Position numbers and translations under genes: made by a program
In this document: piece by piece, positions 1-10,700 of the stretch
Numbering within the stretch: position 1 is the stretch's first letter
How the letters are laid out: each line of letters begins with the position of its first letter
The notes under the pieces: generated by a model
The model's input: only the letters and a program-made list of their open reading frames with translations
Told to the model about the DNA's origin: nothing
Databases searched by the model: none
Assembly (NCBI RefSeq): GCF_001442805.1
Contig: NZ_CP011131.1
Location: 1,612,001 to 1,676,000 of the forward strand
Direction of reading: 5' to 3'
Length of the DNA: 64,000 nucleotides
Origin: Lysobacter gummosus
GTDB lineage: Bacteria; Pseudomonadota; Gammaproteobacteria; Xanthomonadales; Xanthomonadaceae

Positions 1-2220
1 CGGCACCAGGGAATTGGTTTCCGGGTAGTACGCGGCCAGGCAGCCACGCGGGATGTTGTACTCGACCAGCATGAAGCGCTTGGCGACGCGCTTGACGCCG
101 TCGTCGCACAGGCTTTCCAAGTCCACCCAGTCGCCCGCGCTCATCCGCAACGCGGCGATATCCTGCGCGTTGATGAACAACACCCGGCGCTCGCCGAACA
201 CGCCGCGGTAGCGATCGTTCATGCCGTAGATGGTGGTGTTGTATTGATCGTGCGAACGCGTGGTCGCCAGCGTGAACACCGGTTGCGAGTGGCTGGCGCG
301 GGCGCGGTGCACGGGCAGGTCGGTCGGCACCGCGTGCGGCTTGAACAGCGCCTTGCCTTCGGGATTGAGCCAGCGCCGCTCGCTGGCCGAATTGGTCAGA
401 TGGAAACCGCCGGGCACGCGCAGGCGCTGGTTGAAGTCGTAGAAATCGTCGAACACTTGCTCGATCTTGTCGCGGATGCGGTCGTAATCGCCGATCAACC
501 ATAGCCATGGCACCTTGCTGCGCGCGCCCAGGGTGGCGTGGGCCAGGCGCGCGACGATCGCCGGTTCCGACAACAGCATCGGATCGGCCGGCGCGTTGAT
601 GCCGGCCGACAGGTGGACCATGCTCATCGAATCCTCGACCGTGACGCCTTGCGGGCCGGTGTCCTGGATGTCGATTTCGGTGCGGCCCAGGCAGGGCAGG
701 ATGTAGGCGTCGCGGCCGTGCACCAGATGGCTGCGGTTGAGCTTGGTGGTCACGTGCACGGTCAGGTCGCAGCGGCGCAGCGCGCGATGGGTGGCCTCGG
801 TGTCGGGCGTGGCGGTGGCGAAGTTGCCGCCCAGGCCGAAGAAGGTCTTGCAGCGGCCGTCGAGCATGGCTTCGATCGCGCCGACGGTGTCGTGGCCGTG
901 TTCGCGCGGCGGTTCGAAACCGAACACCTCGCGCAGCCGGTCCAGGAACGCGGGCGAGGGTTTTTCGTAGATGCCCATCGTGCGGTCGCCCTGCACGTTG
1001 CTGTGTCCGCGCACCGGGCAGGGGCCGGCGCCAGGGCGGCCGATATTGCCGCGCAGCAGCATCAGGTTGAGGATCATCTGGATCGTCGCCACCGAATGCT
1101 TGTGCTGGGTGATGCCCATGCCCCAGCAGCAGATCACCCGGTCGGCGCGGGCGTAGATATCGCCGGCGCGTTCGAGTTCGGCGCGCGACAGGCCCGACTC
1201 GGCGACGATGGTGTCCCACGATTCGGTCGCCACCTCACTCGCGAACGCATCGAAGCCGCGCGTGTGTTCGGCGATGAAATCGATATCGATCACACGCGCG
1301 CGGCCTTCCGCCTGCGCCAGCGCATCCAGCTCCAGGGTGCGCTTGATCATGCCCTTGAGCGCGGCCAGATCGCCGCCGATGCGCAACTGGAAATAATCCG
1401 AGGAAATGCGGGTCGAGCCGTTGTGCAGCATCTCCAGCTTGTCCTGCGGGTCGGCGAATTTCTCCAGCCCGCGCTCGCGCAGCGGGTTGAACGAGACGAT
1501 CGCCGCGCCGCGCTTGGAGGCCTGGCGCAATTCGCCGAGCATGCGCGGATGGTTGGTGCCGGGGTTCTGGCCGAAGATGAAGATCGCATCGGCCAGTTCG
1601 AAATCGCGCAACTGCACCGTGCCCTTGCCGATGCCGATCTGCGCCTTCATGGCGGTGCCGGAAGGCTCGTGGCACATGTTCGAGCAATCGGGAAAGTTGT
1701 TCGTGCCGAACTCGCGCACGAACAGTTGGTACAGGAACGCCGCTTCGTTGCTGCAGCGGCCCGAGGTGTAGAACAGTGCCTGATCGGGCGAGGCCAGCGC
1801 GTTCAAATGCGCGCCGATGCGGGTGAAGGCTTCGTCCCAGGTGATCGGCAGATAGCGGTCGCTGGCCGGGTCCCAGCGCATCGGATGGGTCAGCCGGCCC
1901 TGGTTCTCCAGCCAGTGATCGCTGTAGCGGGCCAGCTCGGCGAGGGTGTGCTTGGCGAACAGCTCCGGCGTGGCGCGATGGCGGGTGGCTTCGGCGGCGA
2001 CGGCCTTGGCGCCGTTTTCGCAGAACTCGAAGGTGGAGGTGTGATCGCGATCGGGCCAGGCGCAGCCGGGGCAGTCGAAGCCGTCGGGCTGGTTCGCCGA
2101 CAACAGGGTGCGCGCGCCGAGCACCGGCACGTCCTGCTCCAGCAGATGGGTGGCGACGCTGCGCAGCGCGCCCCAGCCGCCGGCGGGGCCGTCGTAGGGG
2201 CGGATGGTTTTCTTGCTCAT
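1..2220 (-). CDS. FdhF/YdeP-family molybdopterin oxidoreductase (partial, C-terminus beyond window)
   Basis: This is a molybdopterin-dependent oxidoreductase of the formate dehydrogenase-alpha-like YdeP group. The ATG at 2220 opens a frame of 740 codons that runs off the left edge, close to the usual full length of about 760-770, so only a few residues are missing. An early Cys pair lies in DCPGCAWPD, followed by the molybdopterin-binding segments FIFGQNPGTNHPRM and CCWGMGITQHKHSV, and a C-terminal molydopterin-dinucleotide-binding region with SHDQYNTTIYG. The start overlaps the fdhD stop (ATGA), so the two are translationally coupled. The operon context (formate/oxalate-type carrier, fdhD) supports a formate-related role, but the true substrate of YdeP-type enzymes is poorly established. 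Confidence 0.88.
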   Translation of the reverse strand, partial: MSKKTIRPYDGPAGGWGALRSVATHLLEQDVPVLGARTLLSANQPDGFDCPGCAWPDRDHTSTFEFCENGAKAVAAEATRHRATPELFAKHTLAELARYSDHWLENQGRLTHPMRWDPASDRYLPITWDEAFTRIGAHLNALASPDQALFYTSGRCSNEAAFLYQLFVREFGTNNFPDCSNMCHEPSGTAMKAQIGIGKGTVQLRDFELADAIFIFGQNPGTNHPRMLGELRQASKRGAAIVSFNPLRERGLEKFADPQDKLEMLHNGSTRISSDYFQLRIGGDLAALKGMIKRTLELDALAQAEGRARVIDIDFIAEHTRGFDAFASEVATESWDTIVAESGLSRAELERAGDIYARADRVICCWGMGITQHKHSVATIQMILNLMLLRGNIGRPGAGPCPVRGHSNVQGDRTMGIYEKPSPAFLDRLREVFGFEPPREHGHDTVGAIEAMLDGRCKTFFGLGGNFATATPDTEATHRALRRCDLTVHVTTKLNRSHLVHGRDAYILPCLGRTEIDIQDTGPQGVTVEDSMSMVHLSAGINAPADPMLLSEPAIVARLAHATLGARSKVPWLWLIGDYDRIRDKIEQVFDDFYDFNQRLRVPGGFHLTNSASERRWLNPEGKALFKPHAVPTDLPVHRARASHSQPVFTLATTRSHDQYNTTIYGMNDRYRGVFGERRVLFINAQDIAALRMSAGDWVDLESLCDDGVKRVAKRFMLVEYNIPRGCLAAYYPETNSLVP

Positions 2221-3143
2221 GAGTTCGATTCCGTGGCGTCGCGATCTGCGTCGCGTTCGCGTGAGAGTTGCGCGGCGTCTTCGAGCCCGTCGCTTTCGAG
2301 CAGACGCTGCGCATGGGTGTAGACGGCGTGGCCGTCGTCGCGGGCGAAGCCGATCAGGGTCAGGTGCGCGGCCTGGGCCAGCGCGATCGCCAGCGCGGTC
2401 GGTGCCGAGATCGCGGCCAGCAGCGCGATGCCGGCCTGCGCTGCTTTCATCGCCATCTCGTAGCTGGCGCGGCTGGTGACCACGGCGAAGCCGCGCAGCG
2501 GATCGATGCCGGCGGCGGACATCGCGCCGATCAGCTTATCCAGGGCGTTGTGGCGGCCGACGTCCTCGCGCACCAGCAGCACGCGGCCGTGGGCGTCGGC
2601 CCAGCCGGCGGCGTGGGTGGCGCCGGTCAGCGCGTTGAGCGGTTGGCGCTGGCGCAGCTCGCGCAGGGCGCGTTGCAGCGCACGCGCGCGCACCGGCGCG
2701 CTGTCGCCCACGCGCGGCGGCGGGCGCAGCACCGCCTCGATGCTTTCCGTGCCGCACACGCCGCAGCCGCTGCGGCCCTGCAGATTGCGCCGGCGTTGTT
2801 CGAGCGCGGCGGCGCGTTCGTCGGGAACGCGCAGGCGCAGGCTGATGCCTTCCAGCGAGGTGGCGATTTCTTCCACGCGCAATTCGCCGGCACGGGCGAC
2901 GATGCCTTCGCTGAGGGAAAAGCCCAGGGCGAAATCGGGCAGATCCTCGGGCGTGGCCATCATCACCGCGAACGGCGTGTCGTTGTAGATCAGCGCGACC
3001 GGCACTTCGGCGGCGATCACGTCCAGCGCCTCGCGCACGTTCGCGCCGCGCCGTCGGCGCACCGTGCGCCGCACCGTGCCGGCGCGATCGGCTTCGGGTT
3101 CGGCGTGGCGTTCGCTGCCGGGCAATGGTCGCTGAGTATTCAT
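2217..3143 (-). CDS. fdhD: FdhD, sulfurtransferase accessory protein for formate dehydrogenase
   Basis: FdhD passes sulfur from a cysteine desulfurase to the molybdenum cofactor of formate dehydrogenases in the cytoplasm. The 308-residue protein has the family's Cys motif GCGVCG (Cys127 and Cys130), the segment FALGFSLSEGI upstream of it and the C-terminal REDVGRHNALDKLIG block. The N-terminal 35 residues are Arg-rich and poorly conserved, so the exact start is less certain than the gene identity. It lies between an OFA-type carrier (46 bp upstream) and the oxidoreductase it presumably matures (4-bp ATGA overlap), which makes a three-gene operon read leftward. Confidence 0.93.
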   Translation of the reverse strand: MNTQRPLPGSERHAEPEADRAGTVRRTVRRRRGANVREALDVIAAEVPVALIYNDTPFAVMMATPEDLPDFALGFSLSEGIVARAGELRVEEIATSLEGISLRLRVPDERAAALEQRRRNLQGRSGCGVCGTESIEAVLRPPPRVGDSAPVRARALQRALRELRQRQPLNALTGATHAAGWADAHGRVLLVREDVGRHNALDKLIGAMSAAGIDPLRGFAVVTSRASYEMAMKAAQAGIALLAAISAPTALAIALAQAAHLTLIGFARDDGHAVYTHAQRLLESDGLEDAAQLSRERDADRDATESNS

Positions 3144-3189
3144 ATCGATTCGGTGGCCGGACGGCCGTGGAGCCGTCCGGCCGCGGGCC

Positions 3190-4872
3190 TCAATGGAACA
3201 GCACGAAGGCCTTCTGCAAAGTCACCCACACGCCCCAGGCCATCGGGATTCCGATGGCGACCCAGGCGCCCAGCACCAGGGCCGGATTGCCGCCGTGGCC
3301 GACCAGCGCCATCTGTTCCGGCGTGTACAGCGCTTCGCCGTTGCTGCCGGTCTTCTCGTGGGCGAGGGCTTTTTCGCGCGCCAGTTCTTCCGGCGTCATG
3401 AAATGCTTCTGCGCGACCGGACGCACCATCAGGTTGCACAGCAGGCCCAGCACCAGCATCCCGGCCAGGATATACATGGTGGTGTTGTAGACCTGCGAAG
3501 GCGGCAGGCCCAGGCCCAGCTGGTAGTCGCGCATGTAGGTGACCACCACCGGGCCGAGGATGCCGGCGGTGGCCCAGGCGGTAAGCAGGCGGCCGTGGAT
3601 GGCGCCGACCATCTGGGTGCCGAACATGTCCGCCAGATAGGCCGGGATGGTGGCGAAGCCGCCGCCGTACATCGACAGGATCACGCAGAAGATCGCCACG
3701 AACACCGCGATGCTGCCGGACGAGCCGGCCGACGGCGCCGCCGCGTACAGGGCGAAGCCGAGCACGAAGAACACCACGTAGGTCATCTTGCGGCCGATGT
3801 AATCGGAGGTGGACGCCCAGAAGAAACGTCCGCCGATGTTGAACAGGCTGAGCAGGCCGGTGAAGCCGGCGGCGATGGTGGCGATCAGGCCCAGTTGGGT
3901 CGCATCCAGACTCTTGATGCCGCCGTCCACGCCGATCAGCTTGCCGCCGAACACTTCCTGCAGCATCGGCGAGGCCATGCCGATCACGCCGATGCCGGCG
4001 GAGACGTTGAGGCACAGCACGCCCCACAACAGCCAGAACTGCGGGATGCCCCAGACTTTTTTCACGTGCACGTGCTGCTGGGTGATCATCGCGTTGGTGT
4101 TCGCCGCCGGCGGCGTCCAGCCGGCCGGTTTCCAGCCGCTGGGCGGAATGCGGTAGCCGAACGCGCCGGCCATCATGAACACGAAATACACCGCGGCCAT
4201 GGTCAGGAAGGTTTCGAACACGCCGACCGAGGTCGCGCTGGCGTAGTGCTTCATCAACATGTCGGCGAGCGGGCTGCCGATCAGCGCGCCGCCGCCGAAG
4301 CCCATGATCGCCATGCCGGTGGCCATGCCGCGGCGGTCGGGAAACCATTTGATCAGAGTCGATACCGGCGAGATGTAGCCCAGTCCCAGGCCGACGCCGC
4401 CGATCACGCCCGAGCCCAGCCACAGCATCCATATTTGATGCGTCTTCACCCCGATCGCGGAGATCACCAGGCCGCCGCACCAGCACAGCGCCGAGACCAC
4501 GCCGGCCTTGCGCGGGCCGGCGCGTTCCAGCCAGCCGCCCCAGATCGCCGCCGAGCAACCCAGCAGCACGAAGAACAGGGTGTACATCCAGCTCAGCTCG
4601 CTGACTTTCCAGTCGCAGCCGGTGGCGAACATGCGCGCGAACAGGCCCATCTCTTTCGGGCAGTCGATCGCTTGCGCGATGCCGACGGCCTTCGACAGCG
4701 GCAGCCAGAACACGCTGAAGCCGTAGGCCATGCCGATACAAAGATGGATCGCCAGCGCCGCCGGCGGGACCAGCCAGCGGTTGAACCCCGGCTTGGCGAC
4801 GATGCGTTCTTTCGACAACAACCCTTCGGCGGCCGACTGCGGTGCTGCGAGCACCGCGCTCTCACTGGACAT
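3190..4872 (-). CDS. OFA-family MFS transporter (oxalate/formate antiporter-like)
   Basis: This 560-residue inner-membrane protein has about twelve hydrophobic segments and the MFS loop motif KWFPDRRGMATGMAIMGFG after the fourth segment, which is typical of the oxalate/formate antiporter (OFA) family. A cytoplasmic tail of about 60 residues is followed by an extra hydrophobic stretch at the very end (ALVLGAWVAIGIPMAWGVWV), which makes it longer than a basic MFS carrier. It is the first gene of the operon with fdhD and the oxidoreductase, so formate or another small carboxylate is the likely substrate; this is inference from context and family. The start at 4872 gives a polar N-terminus of about 35 residues before the first membrane segment. 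Confidence 0.82.
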   Translation of the reverse strand: MSSESAVLAAPQSAAEGLLSKERIVAKPGFNRWLVPPAALAIHLCIGMAYGFSVFWLPLSKAVGIAQAIDCPKEMGLFARMFATGCDWKVSELSWMYTLFFVLLGCSAAIWGGWLERAGPRKAGVVSALCWCGGLVISAIGVKTHQIWMLWLGSGVIGGVGLGLGYISPVSTLIKWFPDRRGMATGMAIMGFGGGALIGSPLADMLMKHYASATSVGVFETFLTMAAVYFVFMMAGAFGYRIPPSGWKPAGWTPPAANTNAMITQQHVHVKKVWGIPQFWLLWGVLCLNVSAGIGVIGMASPMLQEVFGGKLIGVDGGIKSLDATQLGLIATIAAGFTGLLSLFNIGGRFFWASTSDYIGRKMTYVVFFVLGFALYAAAPSAGSSGSIAVFVAIFCVILSMYGGGFATIPAYLADMFGTQMVGAIHGRLLTAWATAGILGPVVVTYMRDYQLGLGLPPSQVYNTTMYILAGMLVLGLLCNLMVRPVAQKHFMTPEELAREKALAHEKTGSNGEALYTPEQMALVGHGGNPALVLGAWVAIGIPMAWGVWVTLQKAFVLFH

Positions 4873-5013
4873 GCTTGGACCCCTCCCGATGCTACGGACT
4901 GCGGATTCGTACGAAATAGGTTTTTCAGGACATAAAGGGGGGTCAGTCCTGAGGCGCTCAGCGAGGCTAACGTAGCTATGGGTTGGCGTATATCCTCGGG
5001 TAGTCTAATAATC

Positions 5014-5027
5014 GGCTATCGATAGCC
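5014..5027. promoter_or_regulatory. 14-bp perfect palindrome upstream of the formate operon
   Basis: GGCTATCGATAGCC is a perfect 14-bp palindrome about 140 bp upstream of the OFA-carrier start and about 850 bp from the ModE-HTH regulator gene. A looser inverted repeat (TCAGGAC and GTCCTGA) lies at 4925-4952, nearer the carrier start. Either could be the operator for the operon. Binding by the regulator encoded at 5872-6957 is inference. Confidence 0.4.
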
Positions 5028-5134
5028 TATTGTTGCCACTGTGCTGAGCCCAGGCCCGGGCGCGGCGGCTCCCGCAAACGAGGACGGCGATGAAGACGAT
5101 GCGGCCACCCGCGCGACCCCGATGCCGGCCCGGC

Positions 5135-5593
5135 TCAGGGCGCGCCGTCGTCGGGCATCAACAGCACCAGCGCCTTGCAGCGGCGATCGCGACAGCCCCA
5201 CTGGCGCACGCTGTCGCCGCGGCGCCAGCGGCCGGTGGCGGCCGCGTCGATCTCGAAATCCCACACGCCGTCGCTGGCGATCAGCTGGCCCTTGATCGAA
5301 CACGGCAGCCAATAGAAATCGTCGCCGCGGCCTTGCGGGTATTGCTTGGCCAGGCGAAAGAATTGAACCGCCTGCTGCGGCCGCAGCGTCCAGGCTTTGC
5401 ACGCCCGGGCCAGGCTGGCCTGACTCGGGTCGGCGTCGTCGTAGGCGCCGTGCATCTGCGCCGCGTCGATGCGCACGATGCGGATGTCCGCGCGGCTTTC
5501 GCGCGCGGCCGCGGCGCCGCACGCCAGCAGCAGCGCCGTTGCGGCGAGCGCGCTCAGCGCGCGCCCCGGCGATGCTTGGAGAAAAACACTCAT
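5135..5593 (-). CDS. Small exported protein of unknown function
   Basis: I do not recognise this family. The 152-residue product begins with a clear signal peptide (MSVFLQASPGRALSALAATALLLACGAAAARES), so it is probably periplasmic. The mature part of about 120 residues has four cysteines: one in ACKAW, one in WLPCS and a pair in WGCRDRRCK. That fits a disulfide-stabilised small domain. The start at 5593 is chosen over an in-frame extension of 66 codons because the extension is Arg-rich and the signal peptide would be buried; AAGGA lies about 11 nt upstream. It sits alone between the formate operon and the divergently read regulator gene. Confidence 0.65.
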   Translation of the reverse strand: MSVFLQASPGRALSALAATALLLACGAAAARESRADIRIVRIDAAQMHGAYDDADPSQASLARACKAWTLRPQQAVQFFRLAKQYPQGRGDDFYWLPCSIKGQLIASDGVWDFEIDAAATGRWRRGDSVRQWGCRDRRCKALVLLMPDDGAP

Positions 5594-5871
5594 GGGCGGG
5601 GAGTCCTTGCCGTTGTCGTAGCCGGATCGGCGGAACGCATCGACGATCGCACGATGCCGATGCATGCGTCCGCGGCGATGGACGGTCGAACCCATGCGCG
5701 ACCGCAGCGGTCGCGAAAGGTTTGCGTGCGTCCGATCGAATCTGCCTGCAACCGGTTTCATTTCCAACCGCGACATCGCCGTTCGCTGCAACAGGTCTCA
5801 GTTCAATGTGTCGATGCGCACCGCAAAGCGATCGCAACCGCGCGCGAGCGCTCTCACCGCGCGGAGCGGAC

Positions 5872-6957
5872 ATGTTCAAAGTATTGATCCAACCCAAGTG
5901 GACCCTGCACGCCGCCGACGGCCGGCCGCTGCCGCCCAAGCTGATCGATCTGCTGCTGGGCGTGCACGCGACCGGGTCGCTGGCGGCGGCGTGCCGCGAT
6001 CTGGACCTGTCCTATCGCTATGCCTGGGGATTGTTGCAATCCTCGCGTTCGTTGTTCGGCGCGCCGTTGCTGCGCATGACCCGCGGACGCGGCGCCACGC
6101 TCACCGCGCTCGGCGAAAGCCTGGTGTGGGCCGACCAGCGCATCGCCGCGCGCCTGGCGCCGACCCTGGACAGTCTGGCCTCGGAGGTCGAAGTCGAACT
6201 CGGCCGCGTGCTCAGCGCCCAGGCGGCGCCGCCGCGGTTGCATGCGGCGCACGGATTCGCGGTGGAGACATTGCGGCGGTTTCTCGATGAGGCCGACGTC
6301 GCGGTGGACCTGAAATACCGCAGCCCCGGTGAGGCGCTGGCGGCGCTGCGCTCGGGCGATTGCGATCTGGCCGGAGTGCATCTGCCGATCGGCGAATTCG
6401 AACGCGACATCCTCAGCCACTACGCCGATCGCATCGATCCAGCCGGCGACCGCGCCCTGCATCTGGCGACGCGGCGGATCGGCCTGATCGTCGCGCCCGG
6501 AAATCCCAAGCGCATCCGCACGCTGGCCGATCTGCTGCGCGAGGACGTGCGCTTCATCCATCGCCAACACGGCTCGGGCGCGCGCCTGCTGCTGGAGCGC
6601 ATGCTGGCCAAGCAGGGCCATTCGATCCGTGATGTACGCGGCTGCGGCATCGACGAACTCACCCACGCCGCGGTCGCGGCCTACGTCGCCAGCGGCATGG
6701 CCGACGCCGGCTTCGGCCTGGAAACGCCGGCGCGGCGCTACGGCCTGGAATTCCTGCCGATCGCTTCGGAGCATTACTTCTTCCTGGTGCGCGAACAGAC
6801 CTTGACCGCGCCGGCCCTGGCCGAGGTGATGGCGATCCTGCACAGCGAGCGCTTCCGCCACGAGTTGGGTTTGCTGCCGGGCTACGACGCCGGTCGCTGC
6901 GGCACGGTGCAGGATTTGTTCGAGGCGTTTCCGTCGGCGCGCGCGGTGTTCGCCTGA
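5872..6957 (+). CDS. ModE-type HTH regulator fused to a periplasmic-binding-protein-like domain
   Basis: This is a one-component transcription factor of 361 residues. Residues 15-80 form a LysR/ModE-type winged HTH (GVHATGSLAAACRDLDLSYR, then LLRMTRGRGATLTALG). Residues 110-340 resemble the ModA/TupA-like binding-protein fold (DCDLAGVHLPIG, FIHRQHGSGARLLLERML, ASGMADAGFGLETPA) in place of the molybdate-binding TOBE domains of classic ModE. Such fusions commonly control molybdoenzyme genes, which fits the formate-dehydrogenase operon some 1 kb away. The start at 5872 gives the expected N-terminus before the HTH; the open frame upstream has no homology I can see. The ligand is unknown; molybdate, tungstate or formate are guesses. 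Confidence 0.78.
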   Translation: MFKVLIQPKWTLHAADGRPLPPKLIDLLLGVHATGSLAAACRDLDLSYRYAWGLLQSSRSLFGAPLLRMTRGRGATLTALGESLVWADQRIAARLAPTLDSLASEVEVELGRVLSAQAAPPRLHAAHGFAVETLRRFLDEADVAVDLKYRSPGEALAALRSGDCDLAGVHLPIGEFERDILSHYADRIDPAGDRALHLATRRIGLIVAPGNPKRIRTLADLLREDVRFIHRQHGSGARLLLERMLAKQGHSIRDVRGCGIDELTHAAVAAYVASGMADAGFGLETPARRYGLEFLPIASEHYFFLVREQTLTAPALAEVMAILHSERFRHELGLLPGYDAGRCGTVQDLFEAFPSARAVFA

Positions 6958-7715
6958 TCCTGCGGTCCGGTTTCGGCATTGGCATCGGCATCGGCTCGAT
7001 AGTTCATTCTGGAGCGGGGCTCGCTCGCATATCCACGACTGCCACACTGGGCGCGAACACGAAGCCGGTGCCGTGAGTGCAGGCGAACGCACGCAGGGCT
7101 CGGAGTTCCTGCACCGCAGCGTCTTCGGCACCGGAGCCGTTCGAAAACACGATTCGGCTTGCGTGTTCGCCGCTGGCCGATTTCCTGCTCGTCGCGGATG
7201 AAATCGCCAGCGGGCCTCACTGGCCGCCGACCGGCGCGCGACCGGACAGGACGCACACAAGGTCCAAGCGCATCGTCATGCCGGCGGTGCTTCGATGGTT
7301 CGCGGACGATCTTCTGCCGCGCCGCCGATCTGGTCGGTGTCGGGTGCGATTACGGCGTCGTCGATACTGCATCAGTGTCGAGACAGCGCACCTGTCTCGT
7401 TCCTAATCTGCAAAAAACATGTCAAACCCAATGCGATGCGCTGACGAAAATGCACGATGAGTGTCGGCGCGGCGTTGAGATCAGCGACAGCGCGGAATTT
7501 TTCGCGACGGTCCATCGCCGTCAAGCGCATCAGACTCGTCTGATTTGTCGCGCGCTCGCGCTTGCATCGAGCGTATTCGCTGTCCGGTTTCGATAACGTT
7601 GCCGAATCCGGCATGGGCGCAAGCGCATGCGGACGTTCGCAGCGCGCTACTCGCCTCCGCTCTTCGCACGGACGCGGGCGATGGCGCACATCGGAACACT
7701 TCAGGGGGATCATCG
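6958..7715. other. Intergenic region, 758 bp, no convincing gene
   Basis: Short open frames here on both strands have Arg-rich, low-complexity translations and no start context, so I call none. An 8-bp inverted repeat (CGAGACAG and CTGTCTCG, 5-nt loop) lies at 7379-7399 without a following T-run, so it is not a clear terminator. The last 20 bp carry the ribosome-binding site of the autotransporter gene (AGGGGGA at 7703-7709). Confidence 0.5.
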
Positions 7716-10700
7716 ATGACTGTTACGACTAACGCTCGGGCGCGCTTGCGCGCGCGGGCCGGGAAACGCGCTGGCGCGAGCGCGCCACGAACGCGTGCAT
7801 GGGCCGCCATGTTCGCCGCCGCGCTCGCGCTCGGCGGACTCGGCACAAGCGCGCCGGCCCGGGCGCAAAGCTGCGCCGCGGGCGAGACCGCGGTGAACTT
7901 CAATTACATCGCCGGTTTCGGCGACGTCGCGAATCAGACGCTGACGGTGCCTGCCGGGGTCAGTTCGATCCGGGTCTTTTTGAACGGCTCGCAAGGCGGA
8001 AGCACCAGTGTATCGGGCGGACTGGGCGGACAGGTGGAGGGCGTCCTGGCGGTCGCGCCGGGCGATGCGATCACCGTGCGGGTCGGCGGTGAAGACAGCC
8101 GCGGAGCCGTGAATGGCGGGATCGGTAATGGGGGAGCCGATTTTGGCAACAACGGCGGCGGCGCTACGGATTTGCTCCTGGGCGGCAATCGCGTGGCCAT
8201 CGCCGGCGGCGGCGGCGGGGCCGGTTCTATGGGGTGGAACAACGGTGTGAATTTTGTTGACGGTGGCGTCGGTGGCGCCGGCGGCGGCGGCGCGGGAGGA
8301 GCCGGTGCCGCCACCGTCGATACTCCCAACCCGCCGGGGCCATTGGGCGGAGAGGGCGGGAGAGTGGGGTTTGGGGGCCAGCCCGGCATGGGTTGCAATA
8401 ATGTCGCGGTCGGACCGAGCGCCGGCTCGGACACGGGCGTGGGCGGCACTTCGCCCCCCGCGCCAGGCGCGCCGGTCATGGCCGGCGGCGGCGGTGGCGG
8501 CGGCGGTGGCGCCAGCATGGGCGGCGGCGGCGGCGGCGGTGGCGGCGGCATGGGTTCGTTCGATTGCGCGGTCCTCGACGGCAACGGCGGCGGCGGCGGT
8601 GGCGCGGGCGGCACCTCCGACGGCGGCGGCCTGACCTCGCCCGTGCTGCGCAACGGCGTGCACGCCGGCGACGGTTCGGCCCTGATCTGCTACACCCAGC
8701 CGACCTTCGCTTTCAGCGGCAGCGCCAGCGGGCAGAGCGGCGCGGTCACCCTGCGGCTGGACACCACCAACCCCACCGCCACGCAGCAAGTGACCGTGGC
8801 CCAGGGGGCGGCTAGCTTCGCCTTTCCCAATCCGGTGCCGGCCGGGGCGAACTGGACGCTCAGCATCGCCGCCACTCCCGCCGGCCAGCAATGCGGCGTG
8901 ACCCCGGCCAGCGGCAGCGCCGTCGGCGCCGATGTCGCCAACCTGGCGCTGCAATGCCGGAATGTATCCGCCGGCACGGTCTCGATCGATCCGGCCAGCC
9001 TGTCCGATGCCACCCAGGGCGTCGCCTTCGCGCAGACCCTGACCGCGTCCAGCAGCGACGGCGCGATCGCGCCGTACGCCTTCGCGCTGGCATCGGGCGC
9101 CTTGCCGGATGGATTGGCCCTGTCGGCGGCCGGCGAATTGAGCGGCACGCCGAGCGTCGCCGGCCGTTTCGATTTCAGCGTGCAGGCCACTTCGAGCAAC
9201 GGCATCAGCGGCAGCCGCGCTTATTCGATGCTGGTCAATCGCAGCGGCACGCAGAGCATCAGCCAGTTCCTCACCGACCCCGTCGCGCCGGTGTTCGCCG
9301 CCGGCGGCACCTTCACCGTGTCCGCCGTGGGCGGGGCTTCGGGCAATCGGCTGATATTCGCCAGCCTCACGCCGGCGGTGTGCACGGTCAGCGGCAACAC
9401 CGTCAGCATGCGCGCGATCGGCCTGTGCACGCTGAGCGCCGATCAGGCCGGCGGCAACGGCTTTGAGGCCGCGCCGCAAGCGCAATTGAGCGTGATGCTC
9501 GGCGCGATCGCGCCTTCGCTGACCTGGATCGAGGATCTGCGCAAGCAATTGTCCGAAGGCGGCTTCGACCTGCCGGACCCGCGCAGCAATAGCGCCGGCG
9601 CGTTCGGCTTCGCCAGCGCCGACCCCGGCGTGGCCACCGTCAGCGGCCGCCGCGTCACCCTGGTCGGCACCGGCATCACCACCTTGACCGCGACCCAGGC
9701 CGCGAGCGGCGGCTACCTCGCCGCGACCGTGAGCATCGCCCTGGTGGTGGCCGATCGTCCCGATCCGACCCGCGATGCCGGCGTGGTCGGCGGCTTACAG
9801 GCGCAGATCGATGCCAGCACGCGCTTCCTCGCCGCGCAGCAGACCAATCTCAACGATCGCCTGCGCCAGTTGCGCCATGCCGCGGACAATCGTTCCAGCC
9901 ATTCGCTCGCTTTCAGCCTGCGCGGCGACGGCCGCGCCAGTCAGGGCCTGAGGCTGGCGCCCGACCGGGAACGCGCCGCGGCGTTCGCGCCGGAGATGGC
10001 GCAAGGCTGGGGCCTGTGGAGCGCGGGCACGATCGTCGCCGGCGGGCGCGATGCGCGCGGCGGCAGCCGCGGCTTCGATTTCCGCAGCGACGGTGTGACC
10101 TTCGGCGCCGATTGGCGCGGCGGCGATGCGCTGGTGCTGGGCCTTGCCGCCGGTTTCGGCTGGAACGACACCGATCTGGACGGTCCGCGCTCCAGGCTCA
10201 AGGGCAAGCAGCGTTCGCTGGCGCTGTATGGCTTGTGGCGCGGCGGCCAGTGGTTCGTCGACGGCAACTTCGGCCTGGGCCGGTTGAATTTCGACACCGA
10301 GCGATGGAACTCCGCCGCCGCGGCCGCCGCTCGCGGCGAGCGCGACGGCCGCCAGGCCTTCGGCGCGCTGACCACCGGTTACGAATACGCCGGCGACAAG
10401 CTGCATCTGACCGGCTACGGCCGCATCGACGTCAACCGCACGCGCCTGCGCGCCTATGCCGAGCGCGGCCTGGACGATCTGGATCTGCGTTACGGTGCGC
10501 AGACGCTGCGCGACAGGGGCCTGGCGCTGGGCCTGGAGGGTCAGTACGCGACCGGCGCCAGCTGGCATCCGTACTGGATGCTGGAGTATCGCGACGGTTC
10601 CAACGATCGCAGCGACGTCGCGTTGAACTACGTGCAACGTGCGTCGGCGAACGATTACGTGCTGGGCTTGCGCAGTTACGGCGATCGTTCCTTCACCTAT

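Noticed and set aside
538..2322. Rightward 594-codon open frame opposite the molybdoenzyme and fdhD genes
   Set aside because: It is the antisense shadow of a conserved oxidoreductase; its translation is His/Arg/Gly-rich low complexity with no domain and no start context, as expected opposite high-GC coding DNA.
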